Shown in pieces: positions 1 to 7,763 of a stretch of DNA of 55,937 bases (positions are counted from its first letter, which is position 1; every line of letters begins with the position of its first letter). Made by a program: the position numbers and the translations under genes. The stretch comes from 2-02-FULL-38-15 sp964645555. GTDB lineage: Bacteria > Patescibacteriota > Microgenomatia > Daviesbacterales > UBA10151. The DNA lies in the NCBI GenBank assembly GCA_964645555.1, contig CAZYBP010000002.1, forward strand, positions 1 to 55,937, read 5' to 3'. The notes below the pieces were generated by a model that saw only the letters and a list, made by a program, of their open reading frames with translations, did not search any database and was not told the origin of the DNA.

Positions 1-55
1 GAACCCTCGACCTTCTCCTTGGGAAGGAGACATTCTACCACTGAACTACCACCGC
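1..55 (-). tRNA. tRNA-Gly(CCC), 3' end cut by window edge
   Basis: Read on the minus strand, the 5' acceptor strand GCGGTGG starts at 55. It is followed by TA, a D-arm with AGTGGTAGA and an anticodon stem-loop TCTCC-TTCCCAA-GGAGA. The anticodon CCC lies at 23-21 and decodes GGG glycine. The T-arm begins with GGGTTC and is cut off by the window start, so the acceptor 3' strand and CCA status cannot be seen. An extended -10 (TGG then TAAAAT, 80-72) lies about 17 nt upstream. Confidence 0.9.
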
Positions 56-71
56 TTGCGCAATAGGTGAT

Positions 72-95
72 ATTTTACCAAATTCATGGTAATCT
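72..95. promoter_or_regulatory. Divergent promoter region with inverted repeat TTACCA-N6-TGGTAA
   Basis: The 56-107 gap separates tRNA-Gly (minus) from the plus-strand gene at 108. On the minus strand an extended -10, TGG-TAAAAT (80-72), would start the tRNA transcript near 65. A perfect 6-bp inverted repeat, TTACCA (75-80) and TGGTAA (87-92), spans it. The repeat could be an operator or could simply reflect the two promoter elements; its function is inferred only. Confidence 0.4.
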
Positions 96-107
96 AGGTT
101 GAGGAAT

Positions 108-839
108 ATGGCACAAAGTTATAAAAGCAGAAGGGCTGCCCGCAAGCTTGCTCGCAACAGCCAAAGAAATTTTATTATTACCCTGGTTTTAATTGTCTTG
201 CTTTTATATGTAACTTTAACCTGGATACTCCCCTTTCTTATAAATAGTGTCAGCTTTGTTAAAAATATAGTTACTCCTTCAGCAAAAGTTGTAACTACCC
301 CTCAAACTAACGCTACTTTAGCTCCTCCGGTTTTAAATATTCCCTATGAGGCCACAAATTCTGGTCGAATTGATATCCCCGGTTACGCTACTCCAAAAGC
401 CAAAATTAAACTATATATTGATGATGAAGACAAGCAAAAAGTAGACGCAGACGAGAATGGAAACTTCATCTTCCAAAATATTAACTTAAGTTTGGGGACT
501 AATAATATTTATGCCAAAACCATAGATGAAAACAATACAGAAAGCTTGCCTTCAAAACTTATCAAAGTAATTTTCGATAATCAAAAGCCTACTTTAACTT
601 TAAATTCGCCCGAAGACAACAAAATTATTCAAGGCGGTGATAAAAAGGTAAACTTCTCCGGCAAAACAGATCCAGGCAATGCAGTTTTTATCAATAACAG
701 CCAAGTTATTGTAGACAAAGACGGGAATTTTAACTCTGAACAATTATTAAATGAGGGTGATAATAACTTTAATATCAAAGCACTAAGTAAAGCTTCCAAT
801 ACTACTGAAATTGCAAGAAAGGTTACCTACAATCCTTAA
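108..839 (+). CDS. Membrane-anchored protein with two Ig-like/glucodextranase-B-like repeats
   Basis: Start chosen at ATG 108 because GAGG (101-104) sits just upstream; a TTG at 99 in the same frame is less likely. The 243-residue product has a basic N-terminus, one membrane segment (about residues 20-45, rich in I, L and V), a Thr/Pro-rich linker, then two beta-rich modules of about 75 residues. Each module carries the DxxGNF pattern typical of bacterial Ig-like repeats (ADENGNF and DKDGNF). The C-terminal modules probably lie outside the membrane. No catalytic motif is visible, so a structural or adhesive envelope role is an inference. It ends 22 bp from the convergent mannosyltransferase gene. 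Confidence 0.7.
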   Translation: MAQSYKSRRAARKLARNSQRNFIITLVLIVLLLYVTLTWILPFLINSVSFVKNIVTPSAKVVTTPQTNATLAPPVLNIPYEATNSGRIDIPGYATPKAKIKLYIDDEDKQKVDADENGNFIFQNINLSLGTNNIYAKTIDENNTESLPSKLIKVIFDNQKPTLTLNSPEDNKIIQGGDKKVNFSGKTDPGNAVFINNSQVIVDKDGNFNSEQLLNEGDNNFNIKALSKASNTTEIARKVTYNP

Positions 840-861
840 TCCTTCAATCAATTCACAACTT

Positions 862-1923
862 TTAGGCCACCCAAAAACCATTGAAAAAAAGTACTGTAAA
901 AATAGATAAAAGCATTAAAGTAATAACCGGATAAAAAAGGTTTAAAAATTGGCTCTTAATTAGCCCCAAAAGAATAAATATAGGAAAAATAGGTAATAAA
1001 AATCTTGGGATTGAAGATAAAGTAGGAGTAAAAAGAGGCAGTGCAATTGAAACGAATGCATAAACAGAATACGAAATAGGCAAAAACCTAAAACTTCTAA
1101 TTGCTAAACCCAGCCCAAAAATTGCAAATAGTAAATCTAAAACCGGATTAAAATGAGATGTCAGAAAGTTTGGTGTAGTAACATTCTTAATTGTGTCCCA
1201 AAAACCGAAAATAGGTACTACCAATTCTCTTTGCCAATACCTTTCTGCTGTGAGAAAATAAAAAGGATCTGATGTTTGATTGTATAAAAACCAAACATAC
1301 GCTAAAAATCCTAAGGGAGAAAATAATACAAACCAATTTTTCTTATTAATTCCTCTTGTCAGTTGCACCTCCAATATTAGAGCTAAAACTACTGCCAATC
1401 CTGCCAATCTTGTACCGGATACTAAAACCGCAAAAATGGTTGCTAAAAATAATTTGTTAGTTCTCAAAAAATAGAAAGTTAAAACTACCAAAAGAAAAAA
1501 TAATCCTTCGGAATAAGCTGTTAGAAAATAAAAAGAGGTTGGGAAAAAAGCTAAGGCAGCAATAATCTTTAAGGCAATTTTTTTATCAAAATCCAATATA
1601 ATTAATTTATATAAAATCTGTAAACCAAAATAAAAAGATAATAAACTTATTAAAACACCAGAGAGTAAAAAATTATTTGTAAATTGAGTTAAAGTTTTTA
1701 TAACCATAGGGTAGAACGGAAAAAAAGCATATTGAAAATTCTCTTGATAACCTTTTTGGGCAATAGCTAAAAAGTGTCCTCCATCCCAATTGGAAAAACT
1801 GCTTAAGAAATCATTACTAAATTTTCCAGAATGTGGTAATGTGGAAAAACCCAAATAGGAAATTAGTAAAAGACTAGCTAACCAAACAGTAAAAATAATG
1901 TTTATATTAGAATATAATTTCAT
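862..1923 (-). CDS. PIG-V-like integral membrane mannosyltransferase (GT-C)
   Basis: A 353-residue polytopic protein resembling the PIG-V/GPI mannosyltransferase 2 family, whose bacterial members move mannose from polyprenyl-phosphate-mannose onto glycans outside the membrane. Visible family marks are the first-loop motif NWDGGHFLAIAQKGY, then FFPFYPM, then PTSFYFLTAYSEGLFF, and a TRLAGLAVV segment. About nine hydrophobic segments follow. The ATG at 1923 is only 3 bp from the start of the divergent O-antigen-ligase-like gene. The neighbours are glycan genes, which agrees with the assignment. The sugar and acceptor are not known. Confidence 0.8.
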   Translation of the reverse strand: MKLYSNINIIFTVWLASLLLISYLGFSTLPHSGKFSNDFLSSFSNWDGGHFLAIAQKGYQENFQYAFFPFYPMVIKTLTQFTNNFLLSGVLISLLSFYFGLQILYKLIILDFDKKIALKIIAALAFFPTSFYFLTAYSEGLFFLLVVLTFYFLRTNKLFLATIFAVLVSGTRLAGLAVVLALILEVQLTRGINKKNWFVLFSPLGFLAYVWFLYNQTSDPFYFLTAERYWQRELVVPIFGFWDTIKNVTTPNFLTSHFNPVLDLLFAIFGLGLAIRSFRFLPISYSVYAFVSIALPLFTPTLSSIPRFLLPIFPIFILLGLIKSQFLNLFYPVITLMLLSIFTVLFFNGFWVA

Positions 1924-1926
1924 AAC
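1913..1926 (+). promoter_or_regulatory. -10 box TATAAT placed 8 nt before ATG 1927 (possible leaderless start)
   Basis: TATAAT at 1913-1918 is followed by 8 nt and then ATG 1927. The divergent gene starts at 1923, so this promoter lies inside that gene's first codons. For the minus direction a weaker TATTAT (1950-1945) lies inside the plus-strand gene. With only 3 bp between the two ATGs there is no room for normal leaders. Confidence 0.5.
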
Positions 1927-3111
1927 ATGACTTTTGTAAGTTTGATAATAACACTGGCTATTTTATGCGGTCAATTAATTAAAATTACCCTTTTACCCCA
2001 AGGGGGATTGATAGTATTGGATTTAACAGTAATTGGACTGGTAATCTTTGGATTAATCAAAGTTAAATTCAATTTAAAAAAACCGCCATTTTTTGTCAAA
2101 GCTGCTTTGCTTTTTATTTTAGTTTGTCTAATATCTATTCTCGTCAGTCCCCTGTCTTTGAATCCGAACCAATATTTAATTAGTATTTCTTATAGTTTAA
2201 GACTCTTATTTTATATCATTTTAGGATGGTTAATTTCAGAAGGAATTTTTCCAAAGTTTAAAGATCAAATTCCAAGTATCATTCATTATTCTGGTTTAAG
2301 TTTAGCTATAGCAGGAATTTTACAATTTATTTTCATCCCTGATTTAAGATTTCTACAAGAGGATCTATGGGATCCACACTATTTTAGGACAGCTTCTACT
2401 TTTTTAGATCCAAATTTTTTGGGTGCATTTCTGGTTTTATCATTACTTACAATTTTTAATACCAAAACAATTTCACCTAAACTTAAAAAAATTTCTTTAC
2501 CTCTAATATTTATAGCCTTATTGACTACTTTCTCCAGAGGCTCATATTTATCTTTTATACTCACCTTTTTAAGCTTCTCTCTATTTAAAAGATCAATTAA
2601 ATTAGTTATTGTCACAATCCTTCTTTTTATCATCTTGTTTACAGGTTTTACTGTTTATCAAAAAGCTGTAGCAGAACCCAGAGGAATAGACAAAGCTAAA
2701 TCCGCAGAGAATAGATTAGGTGCATGGCAGCAAGGCTTAACGCTTTTCCAAAATAATCCTGTTTTTGGAATCGGATTTAATGCATATAAATTTGCTTTAA
2801 AACAAAATAATTTGGCAGATAATCAATTTTTACAAAGTAGGGGAGCAACATCTAATGACTCAAGTTTGCTTCATGTTGCTGCTAACACAGGTATTATTGG
2901 ATTATTGGTGTATCTTTTTTTTCTGGTTTCTCTTTTTTTAACTGGCTGGAAAAACCCAACAAACCCTTGTGGTTTAGTATTAATCTCCGGATTAATAGGA
3001 CTGATTGCTCAAAGCTTTTTTATTAATAACCTATTTTATCCTTTTATCTTTTTGTGGATTATGTTGATTGCTGCCGTTACAACCCCGGTTTCAAAAGGCC
3101 ATAAAAAGTAA
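1927..3111 (+). CDS. O-antigen ligase/polymerase family (Wzy_C) membrane protein
   Basis: A 394-residue polytopic protein with about eleven hydrophobic segments. It has the Wzy_C core: a TASTFLDPNFLGAF segment, FSRGSYLSF, and the periplasmic-loop region RLGAWQQGLTLFQNNPVFG leading to GIGFNAYKFAL. A conserved His occurs in SSLLHVAANTGIIGLL. Such proteins join or polymerise lipid-linked glycans on the outer face of the membrane. Family membership is clear, but whether it ligates to a lipid, a protein or another glycan cannot be read from sequence. Its 3' end overlaps the convergent GT2 gene by 35 bp. Confidence 0.8.
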   Translation: MTFVSLIITLAILCGQLIKITLLPQGGLIVLDLTVIGLVIFGLIKVKFNLKKPPFFVKAALLFILVCLISILVSPLSLNPNQYLISISYSLRLLFYIILGWLISEGIFPKFKDQIPSIIHYSGLSLAIAGILQFIFIPDLRFLQEDLWDPHYFRTASTFLDPNFLGAFLVLSLLTIFNTKTISPKLKKISLPLIFIALLTTFSRGSYLSFILTFLSFSLFKRSIKLVIVTILLFIILFTGFTVYQKAVAEPRGIDKAKSAENRLGAWQQGLTLFQNNPVFGIGFNAYKFALKQNNLADNQFLQSRGATSNDSSLLHVAANTGIIGLLVYLFFLVSLFLTGWKNPTNPCGLVLISGLIGLIAQSFFINNLFYPFIFLWIMLIAAVTTPVSKGHKK

Positions 3112-4081
3112 TTTTCTTTTCTCTAATATTTTTAATAATATAATCATCATTTACTACCTTTTTACTTTGGATTTGGGCCCTTTTTTTCAGTAGGGTAGGC
3201 AGGTGGGTAAGAATATACCAATCAGCCCCTATCCCCTGCCAAAAATATCCTTGGGTAATCATCCAAAAAATAGTGTTTATATTAACCAGGATTATTTTTA
3301 ACCAATTGAAGTTTGATAGAAACAAACCCTTAGGAAAATCCTTAATAATCATCTGAGTCATATTCCTAAATTGCCAGTACTCCATCATTGGTTTAATTCT
3401 TGAAGAAGTTGCCTTATGAATATGGTAAATAATTGCCTTAGGCTGATACCAACCCTTGAATCCTTGTAACTGCGCCCGAAAACATAAATCCACATCTTCC
3501 ATATAAGTATTGAAATCTTCATCAAACAGTCCTGCCTTATTAAAGACTTCCCTTTTAAACAAACCTCCTCCCGCTGTCACCATAAATACATAACCCGGTT
3601 TGCTAAATTTTGGTCCATCCTTCTCTCCCATTCCCAAATTATATGCATGACCCACTGCATCAATAATATCCCCTGCAGAATCTATCCTCTCCCTATGGTA
3701 AAAATTACGCACTCTGGCTGCTATAAATCCACAATCCTGATGTTGTTTGGCTGCTGCCACCAGACAACTTAAACAATTCTCCTCTACTTCAGTATCATTA
3801 TTTAATAAAAACAGATATTTGGATTTAGACTCTTTGATGCCAATATTTACTGCCTTTGCAAAACCATAATTTTTATCTAAAGTTATAACTTTAAAATCCG
3901 GAAAGACAGTTGTGACATACTCTACTGAACCATCCATAGAACCGTTATCCACCACAATCACCTCAAAATCCCTAAAGCTCTGTTTAGTTAAAGAAGGCAG
4001 GCATTTTTTTAAAAGCTGTTTACCGTTCCAATTTGGAATAATTATAGAAACAGTATATTTATATTCTGGCTTGGATAACAT
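3077..4081 (-). CDS. Family 2 glycosyltransferase (rhamnosyltransferase-like)
   Basis: A 334-residue GT-A enzyme. The N-terminal nucleotide-sugar site reads VSIIIPNWNGKQLLKKCL, with VIVVDNGSMDGS about 20 residues later and the metal-site region LFLLNNDTEV near residue 95. The GLFDEDFNTYMEDVDLCFRA block, with its acidic ED, is typical of WbbL-like GT2 proteins. The C-terminal tail is hydrophobic and may associate with the membrane. It probably adds a deoxyhexose or hexose to the lipid-linked glycan on the cytoplasmic side. It overlaps the upstream methyltransferase gene by 23 bp, suggesting translational coupling. Confidence 0.85.
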   Translation of the reverse strand: MLSKPEYKYTVSIIIPNWNGKQLLKKCLPSLTKQSFRDFEVIVVDNGSMDGSVEYVTTVFPDFKVITLDKNYGFAKAVNIGIKESKSKYLFLLNNDTEVEENCLSCLVAAAKQHQDCGFIAARVRNFYHRERIDSAGDIIDAVGHAYNLGMGEKDGPKFSKPGYVFMVTAGGGLFKREVFNKAGLFDEDFNTYMEDVDLCFRAQLQGFKGWYQPKAIIYHIHKATSSRIKPMMEYWQFRNMTQMIIKDFPKGLFLSNFNWLKIILVNINTIFWMITQGYFWQGIGADWYILTHLPTLLKKRAQIQSKKVVNDDYIIKNIREKKITFYGLLKPGL

Positions 4082-4739
4082 AATGGTAAATAATTAGATT
4101 AGGAAACAATTTAACAAGTCTGGGTTTTAATAAATTAACAAAAATATTTCCTAGAACTGGAACTTTTAATAAACTATATTCAAAAGGTATTTTCACTTCA
4201 GTTGGATAAATATCTTCGACTTTTATCTTACACTGCTCAAGTAACCTCATAAAACTATTATATGTATAAAACCTTAAGTGGGTCTTATCTAAAAGGCCAC
4301 TTTCCTGGTAATCAAATTTACCTCTGAATAAATCAACTCTCATATTCCAGCAAGCAACATTTGGTATGGATATTAATATTTTCCCTTCTTTTTTGAGTTT
4401 ATTTCTTAAAAAAAGCAAAACCGGTTCAGGGTTAGTTAAATGTTCTAAAACATCTGCGCAAATTATAAAATCATATTTTTTCTTTATATTTGCTTGAATA
4501 TTCTTATCCTCTACCGAACCACTAAAAACCTTTCTCGCCAAATTCTTTAAGTTATTAACGTTATTTTTGTCTATCTCAATAACATCAACAACATTGTCAT
4601 ATTTATTAAACTCTCTGGTCATGTACCCTGAGGATGAACCGATTTCTAGAACTTCCCCACCTTGAACTAAGCTTAATATCTTTTTTTGAGCATTAGAAAA
4701 ACCATGTATTTCAACTAACCTTTGGTAGACTGTTTTCAT
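4059..4739 (-). CDS. Class I SAM-dependent methyltransferase
   Basis: 226 residues. SAM-binding motif I is VLEIGSSSGYMT (about residues 30-41), an acidic DVIEIDKNN follows as motif II, and FIICADVLEHL is the post-motif with the catalytic-region Asp. FDYQESGLLDKTHLRFYT is the 'THLRFYT' block common in Methyltransf_23 enzymes of polysaccharide loci. The acceptor is probably a sugar in the surface glycan, inferred from the neighbours: a flippase gene upstream (ATGA 4-bp overlap) and a GT2 gene downstream. Confidence 0.8.
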   Translation of the reverse strand: MKTVYQRLVEIHGFSNAQKKILSLVQGGEVLEIGSSSGYMTREFNKYDNVVDVIEIDKNNVNNLKNLARKVFSGSVEDKNIQANIKKKYDFIICADVLEHLTNPEPVLLFLRNKLKKEGKILISIPNVACWNMRVDLFRGKFDYQESGLLDKTHLRFYTYNSFMRLLEQCKIKVEDIYPTEVKIPFEYSLLKVPVLGNIFVNLLKPRLVKLFPNLIIYHYVIQARI

Positions 4740-5959
4740 TTTAAAACCTTAATCCTAATCAATTGAAAGAAAATTATAAAAGATAAAATTTCAGATGCAA
4801 CTGTTACCCAAGCTGCAGCATATACACCAAACTTCGGAATAAAAATCAAGTTTAAAATTACATTAAACGATAATGTAATAACTGATAATACTATTACTTG
4901 CTTTAAAAATTTATCTGTTGAAAATAAAACTTGTATTCCGGGAGCATGGATAAAAATAAAAGGCAGTGAAAAAGTTAAAATTCTTAAAACATCAACAGAG
5001 CTACTATAACTTGGTAAAAATATCTTAATGAAGAAGGGTAAAATAAACATATATCCTAAAGCCACCAGAATCCCTATAAAAAGCATAATCTTTAAACTCT
5101 TGAAATAAACTGACTCAACCCTGGATTTATCAATTAAATAAAGTTTGGCTACAACCGGGAAAAGTGCTGTTGATAGGGCAGTTGGTATAAAAATTGCTGC
5201 CTCCAAAAATTTATATGCTGCAGAATATATCCCTGTATCAAAATTGCCCTTTAAATAAGAAAGTAAGATGGTATCTATTCTAAAATAGAGCATGCCCAAT
5301 ATCCCGAGTAATCCATAGGGCAATGACCCTAAGGTAATCTCTCTGATAATTTTAAAATTAATGCTAGAGAGTAAATTAATTTTCTGGGTAAGCAAAACAA
5401 GAATAATTATTAATAAATATCCAAGTTGTCCTAGGATTAAAGCAACAGCCGTACCGGTTGTCCCAAAGCCTGAGGAAACTAAAAAATAACCAATCACTGA
5501 AGTAAAAATGCTTAAAAATACTAAAGACAGGGCGGAAAGTTGTAATCTTTTTAAAGCTATAAATAACCCGTCTAAAGTTAAAGCAACTGCCTGGGGAACA
5601 ACAGCCAAAACCATGAGTAAACTAACACTAACCCTGAATTTATCCGGATCCAGTGCATATAAAATTACTGCAAAAATTCCAAAAAGGCAGCTTGAGACAG
5701 TTAACCTTAAAAAGGTAACATTAAATACTAAAGTGGGAAATCTTAAATGATCTTTAGCTATTTCTCTAACTAAAAATCTGTTAAAACCAAAATCGGAAAT
5801 AGTGGAGATTAAGGAAAAATATGCCAAACCTACACTGTAAAGTCCAAATTCCTCAATTGCTAAATTTCTTGCCAAAAAAATTGTATAGAAAAAACCTATT
5901 GCTCTTGTTATAACTTGGGCCAAAGCCAACCAGGAAGCCTGCCTTAAAATCGGTAGCAT
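4736..5959 (-). CDS. Wzx-like polysaccharide flippase (MOP superfamily)
   Basis: A 407-residue protein with about twelve hydrophobic segments. The N-terminus carries the family pattern RQASWLALAQVITRAIGFFY followed by FLARNLAIEEFGLYSVGLAY. This family flips undecaprenyl-linked glycan units across the cytoplasmic membrane. It heads a three-gene minus-strand operon with the methyltransferase and GT2 genes. Start ATG 5959 is supported by an extended -10 only 6 nt upstream. The family is somewhat short here, but all core segments appear present. Confidence 0.85.
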   Translation of the reverse strand: MLPILRQASWLALAQVITRAIGFFYTIFLARNLAIEEFGLYSVGLAYFSLISTISDFGFNRFLVREIAKDHLRFPTLVFNVTFLRLTVSSCLFGIFAVILYALDPDKFRVSVSLLMVLAVVPQAVALTLDGLFIALKRLQLSALSLVFLSIFTSVIGYFLVSSGFGTTGTAVALILGQLGYLLIIILVLLTQKINLLSSINFKIIREITLGSLPYGLLGILGMLYFRIDTILLSYLKGNFDTGIYSAAYKFLEAAIFIPTALSTALFPVVAKLYLIDKSRVESVYFKSLKIMLFIGILVALGYMFILPFFIKIFLPSYSSSVDVLRILTFSLPFIFIHAPGIQVLFSTDKFLKQVIVLSVITLSFNVILNLIFIPKFGVYAAAWVTVASEILSFIIFFQLIRIKVLK

Positions 5960-5965
5960 TTCTAA

Positions 5966-5974
5966 ATTGTACCA
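5966..5974 (-). promoter_or_regulatory. Extended -10 (TGG-TACAAT) 6 nt before flippase ATG
   Basis: On the minus strand TGG (5974-5972) precedes TACAAT (5971-5966), then six bases, then ATG 5959. Transcription would begin on or next to the A of the start codon, so a leaderless mRNA is predicted. No convincing -35 is seen at 17 bp. Confidence 0.55.
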
Positions 5975-6038
5975 TCTGTGGAATCAAAATACTCTGCATA
6001 TATAAAAACCCAGATTAAAAAATAATTATCTGTTAGCG

Positions 6039-6067
6039 TTCATAAACAGCCTGAAGTTTAGTATAAT
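6039..6067 (+). promoter_or_regulatory. Promoter TTCATA-N17-TATAAT, 7 nt before ATG 6075
   Basis: A -35-like TTCATA (6039-6044, 4 of 6 consensus) is separated by 17 bp from a perfect TATAAT (6062-6067). Seven bases later the ART-like gene starts. A transcription start at 6074-6075 is expected, giving a leaderless transcript; no Shine-Dalgarno sequence precedes the ATG. Confidence 0.6.
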
Positions 6068-6074
6068 TTGCAAC

Positions 6075-6800
6075 ATGTTGAACAACTTTTGCGAGAGAGA
6101 GCATACTGCAGAAGAGATCGAACGGATTCGCTGGTTAAAATGCATTGCCGTCCCCAAAGATTATGATATAACTGTAAACGAGAGAAGATCAATCGGTCTT
6201 CATGGGACCAGCATTGAAACAATAATTTTCCTAATTGAAAAAGGCGTTTTACCTGGTTCGCCGTTACCGTCATATAAAGATAAAAGACGAGTACAAAACG
6301 GAGACATTTTCTTTGCAGAATTTCCTGAAGAATTGCCTGAAAAATATCAAAACTCAGAGTATACAAGGTCGGATGAATTACCTGCATATCGTGCATTCTT
6401 TTATGCAGAGGAAACAGCAAGACAACATTATTTACTTACTACCCTAGGTTTACCCTTTTCTGATCAAAGTATTTATAATGCCTCTATGGCACTATCCTTT
6501 TCAGGCGAAGTTGAAGATAAAATTGAGTTAGCTCAGGAAAAATTTGCTCAACCTCTTGAGAGAAATGCCAATGTACCTCGCAGGACATTGCTAGACGTTC
6601 TGGCAAGGTGTGATTCAAGAAAAGGAGTTGTTTTAGGTATACATGAATCGGTACGTAAGCATTATATTGTAGATTTGAGTACTGATGGAGACTTTAGATT
6701 CAACTGTTCGCAGGGTTTGGACATTAAATATCTTACTCTTCTATTACCGTTTGGACGAGTTGAACAAGGATTTTTGAAAAAATTATTTTCCAGATACTGA
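6075..6800 (+). CDS. Uncharacterised protein with ADP-ribosyltransferase-like features
   Basis: 241 residues, with no signal peptide or membrane segment. I do not recognise a named family. Three spaced elements recall the H-Y-E layout of PARP-like ADP-ribosyltransferase folds: GLHGTS (41-46), AFFYAEETARQHY (107-119) and a C-terminal strand LDIKYLTLLLPFGRVE (215-230) that ends in an acidic residue. The region between the first two contains NGDIFFAEF, another strand such folds often have. This is a motif-level inference; a different all-beta enzyme is possible. The gene is alone on the plus strand next to the minus-strand accessory operon, has its own promoter, and ends at a copy of the 33-bp repeat. 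Confidence 0.55.
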   Translation: MLNNFCEREHTAEEIERIRWLKCIAVPKDYDITVNERRSIGLHGTSIETIIFLIEKGVLPGSPLPSYKDKRRVQNGDIFFAEFPEELPEKYQNSEYTRSDELPAYRAFFYAEETARQHYLLTTLGLPFSDQSIYNASMALSFSGEVEDKIELAQEKFAQPLERNANVPRRTLLDVLARCDSRKGVVLGIHESVRKHYIVDLSTDGDFRFNCSQGLDIKYLTLLLPFGRVEQGFLKKLFSRY

Positions 6801-6808
6801 TTTTGTAA

Positions 6809-6841
6809 ACCCACACCAGGTGTGTCGTAGCTTGACACATA
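6809..6841. repeat. 33-bp palindromic intergenic repeat, copy A
   Basis: This copy matches 27588-27620 at 32 of 33 positions; the only difference is A6818 against G27597. It holds two overlapping inverted repeats: CACACC (6812-6817) with GGTGTG (6819-6824), and TGTGTC (6821-6826) with GACACA (6834-6839) around a 7-nt loop GTAGCTT. It fills the 52-bp convergent gap between the ART-like gene and the GNAT gene, where a two-way terminator would be expected. No T-tract follows, so the terminator role is unproven. Confidence 0.8.
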
Positions 6842-6852
6842 GCTTCTTTTCA

Positions 6853-7347
6853 TTAAGCTTTTGAATTATCAAAGGTCTGAACTGGACCTTTCCATTTATC
6901 ATTATCTAAAATTACCTCCTGATAATCCCCGCCTGTATACTCGCTTATTACCTTTCTCCAGAAAATCTGTGCTTCCCTATTTTGGTTTGTCTGTGTTACT
7001 TCCCATTTGCCAGGAAACATATCAAAAATTTGTCTTGCAACAGTTTGACCTATACCGCCTCTCCTATACTTTTTCAAAATAAAAAATTCGGCAATAGCAT
7101 TTGCACTGTTTGAAAGATAAGTATGTTTATTTATCAGTACAAATCCCGCTAATTTACCACCTACTTTAATGAAAAATGGGTGTCTGTCTTTTTCCTGCCA
7201 GTAATTATTTAAATATTTATAGCCGTACCTGCGATCTTCATTTAAATCTAAATTACGAAATTCACTAAGATCATATTCATAAAGCTCTAAAAGATTTGCA
7301 AGGATTTGTTTATCTTTTTCCTCAACGGGAATTATCTTAATATCCAT
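6853..7347 (-). CDS. GNAT-family N-acetyltransferase
   Basis: 164 residues. The acetyl-CoA-binding core is visible: strand GGKLAGFVLIN (about 63-73), then IAEFFILKKYRRGGIG with the pyrophosphate-binding R/Q-x-x-G-x-G/A-type loop YRRGGIG (about 94-100), then a C-terminal strand. The N-terminal part (LLELYEYDLSEF, then YGYKYLNNYW) is shared with a common group of stand-alone bacterial GNATs. The substrate is unknown. It is the last gene of the five-gene operon, 4 bp after the nucleotidyltransferase, which hints at small-molecule modification. Confidence 0.8.
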   Translation of the reverse strand: MDIKIIPVEEKDKQILANLLELYEYDLSEFRNLDLNEDRRYGYKYLNNYWQEKDRHPFFIKVGGKLAGFVLINKHTYLSNSANAIAEFFILKKYRRGGIGQTVARQIFDMFPGKWEVTQTNQNREAQIFWRKVISEYTGGDYQEVILDNDKWKGPVQTFDNSKA

Positions 7348-7351
7348 AAGA

Positions 7352-7762
7352 TTATTTTATACCTAAAACATTAAATAGTGATTTTAAAACCCCATCTTTA
7401 TCATAAAGAATTTTTGCTCCGGCTGTAATTACTTTTTTAGTTCCCAGATCAACCGGGTTTGTATTTACCCACTCTGGAGTTGTTATACCGTATTCCACTT
7501 CCAAACCATTTTGGTAAAATACTCTTCTTGCTTGTACGAATTTAAAATCTTCATTCTTTATTTCTCTTATCTCTCCGAAGATTTTCATCCAATCACCATT
7601 GTCTAAATAAGCCTTTGGATCATTTGTGATTATTACTAAATCTATATCTGAATCAGGCTTGGCGGTACCTCTGGCATAAGAACCAACCAATACAACAGCC
7701 AAAATTTCTCTTTGCTTCTTAACCCAGTGTATAAATTCAGTTAAAAATTCTTGTACTTCCAT
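7352..7762 (-). CDS. Minimal nucleotidyltransferase (DNA polymerase beta-like)
   Basis: 136 residues. The N-terminal helix is followed by GSYARGTAKPDSDIDLVII. G27-S28 is the nucleotide-loop pair, D39 and D41 are the metal ligands, and E88 or E90 in LEVEYGI is the likely third acidic residue. All catalytic marks of an NTP_transf_2 domain are present. Relatives adenylylate or nucleotidylate antibiotics, proteins or partner toxins. No HEPN toxin partner is next to it; the neighbours are the ATP-grasp gene (1-bp gap) and the GNAT gene. The target is unknown. Confidence 0.8.
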   Translation of the reverse strand: MEVQEFLTEFIHWVKKQREILAVVLVGSYARGTAKPDSDIDLVIITNDPKAYLDNGDWMKIFGEIREIKNEDFKFVQARRVFYQNGLEVEYGITTPEWVNTNPVDLGTKKVITAGAKILYDKDGVLKSLFNVLGIK

Positions 7763-7763
7763 A

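Noticed and set aside
862..3111. Selenocysteine or recoded-stop usage in the membrane proteins
   Set aside because: All genes close on ordinary stops, and UGA is used as a stop at overlaps such as 22267-22269, so no recoding is needed.
6058..6420. Minus-strand open frame opposite the ART-like gene
   Set aside because: Its translation is cysteine- and leucine-rich without any family pattern, it lies wholly within the plus-strand gene, and it has no start signal.
6809..6841. Reading the repeat pair as a CRISPR array
   Set aside because: The two copies are 21 kb apart with no spacer array and no cas genes.
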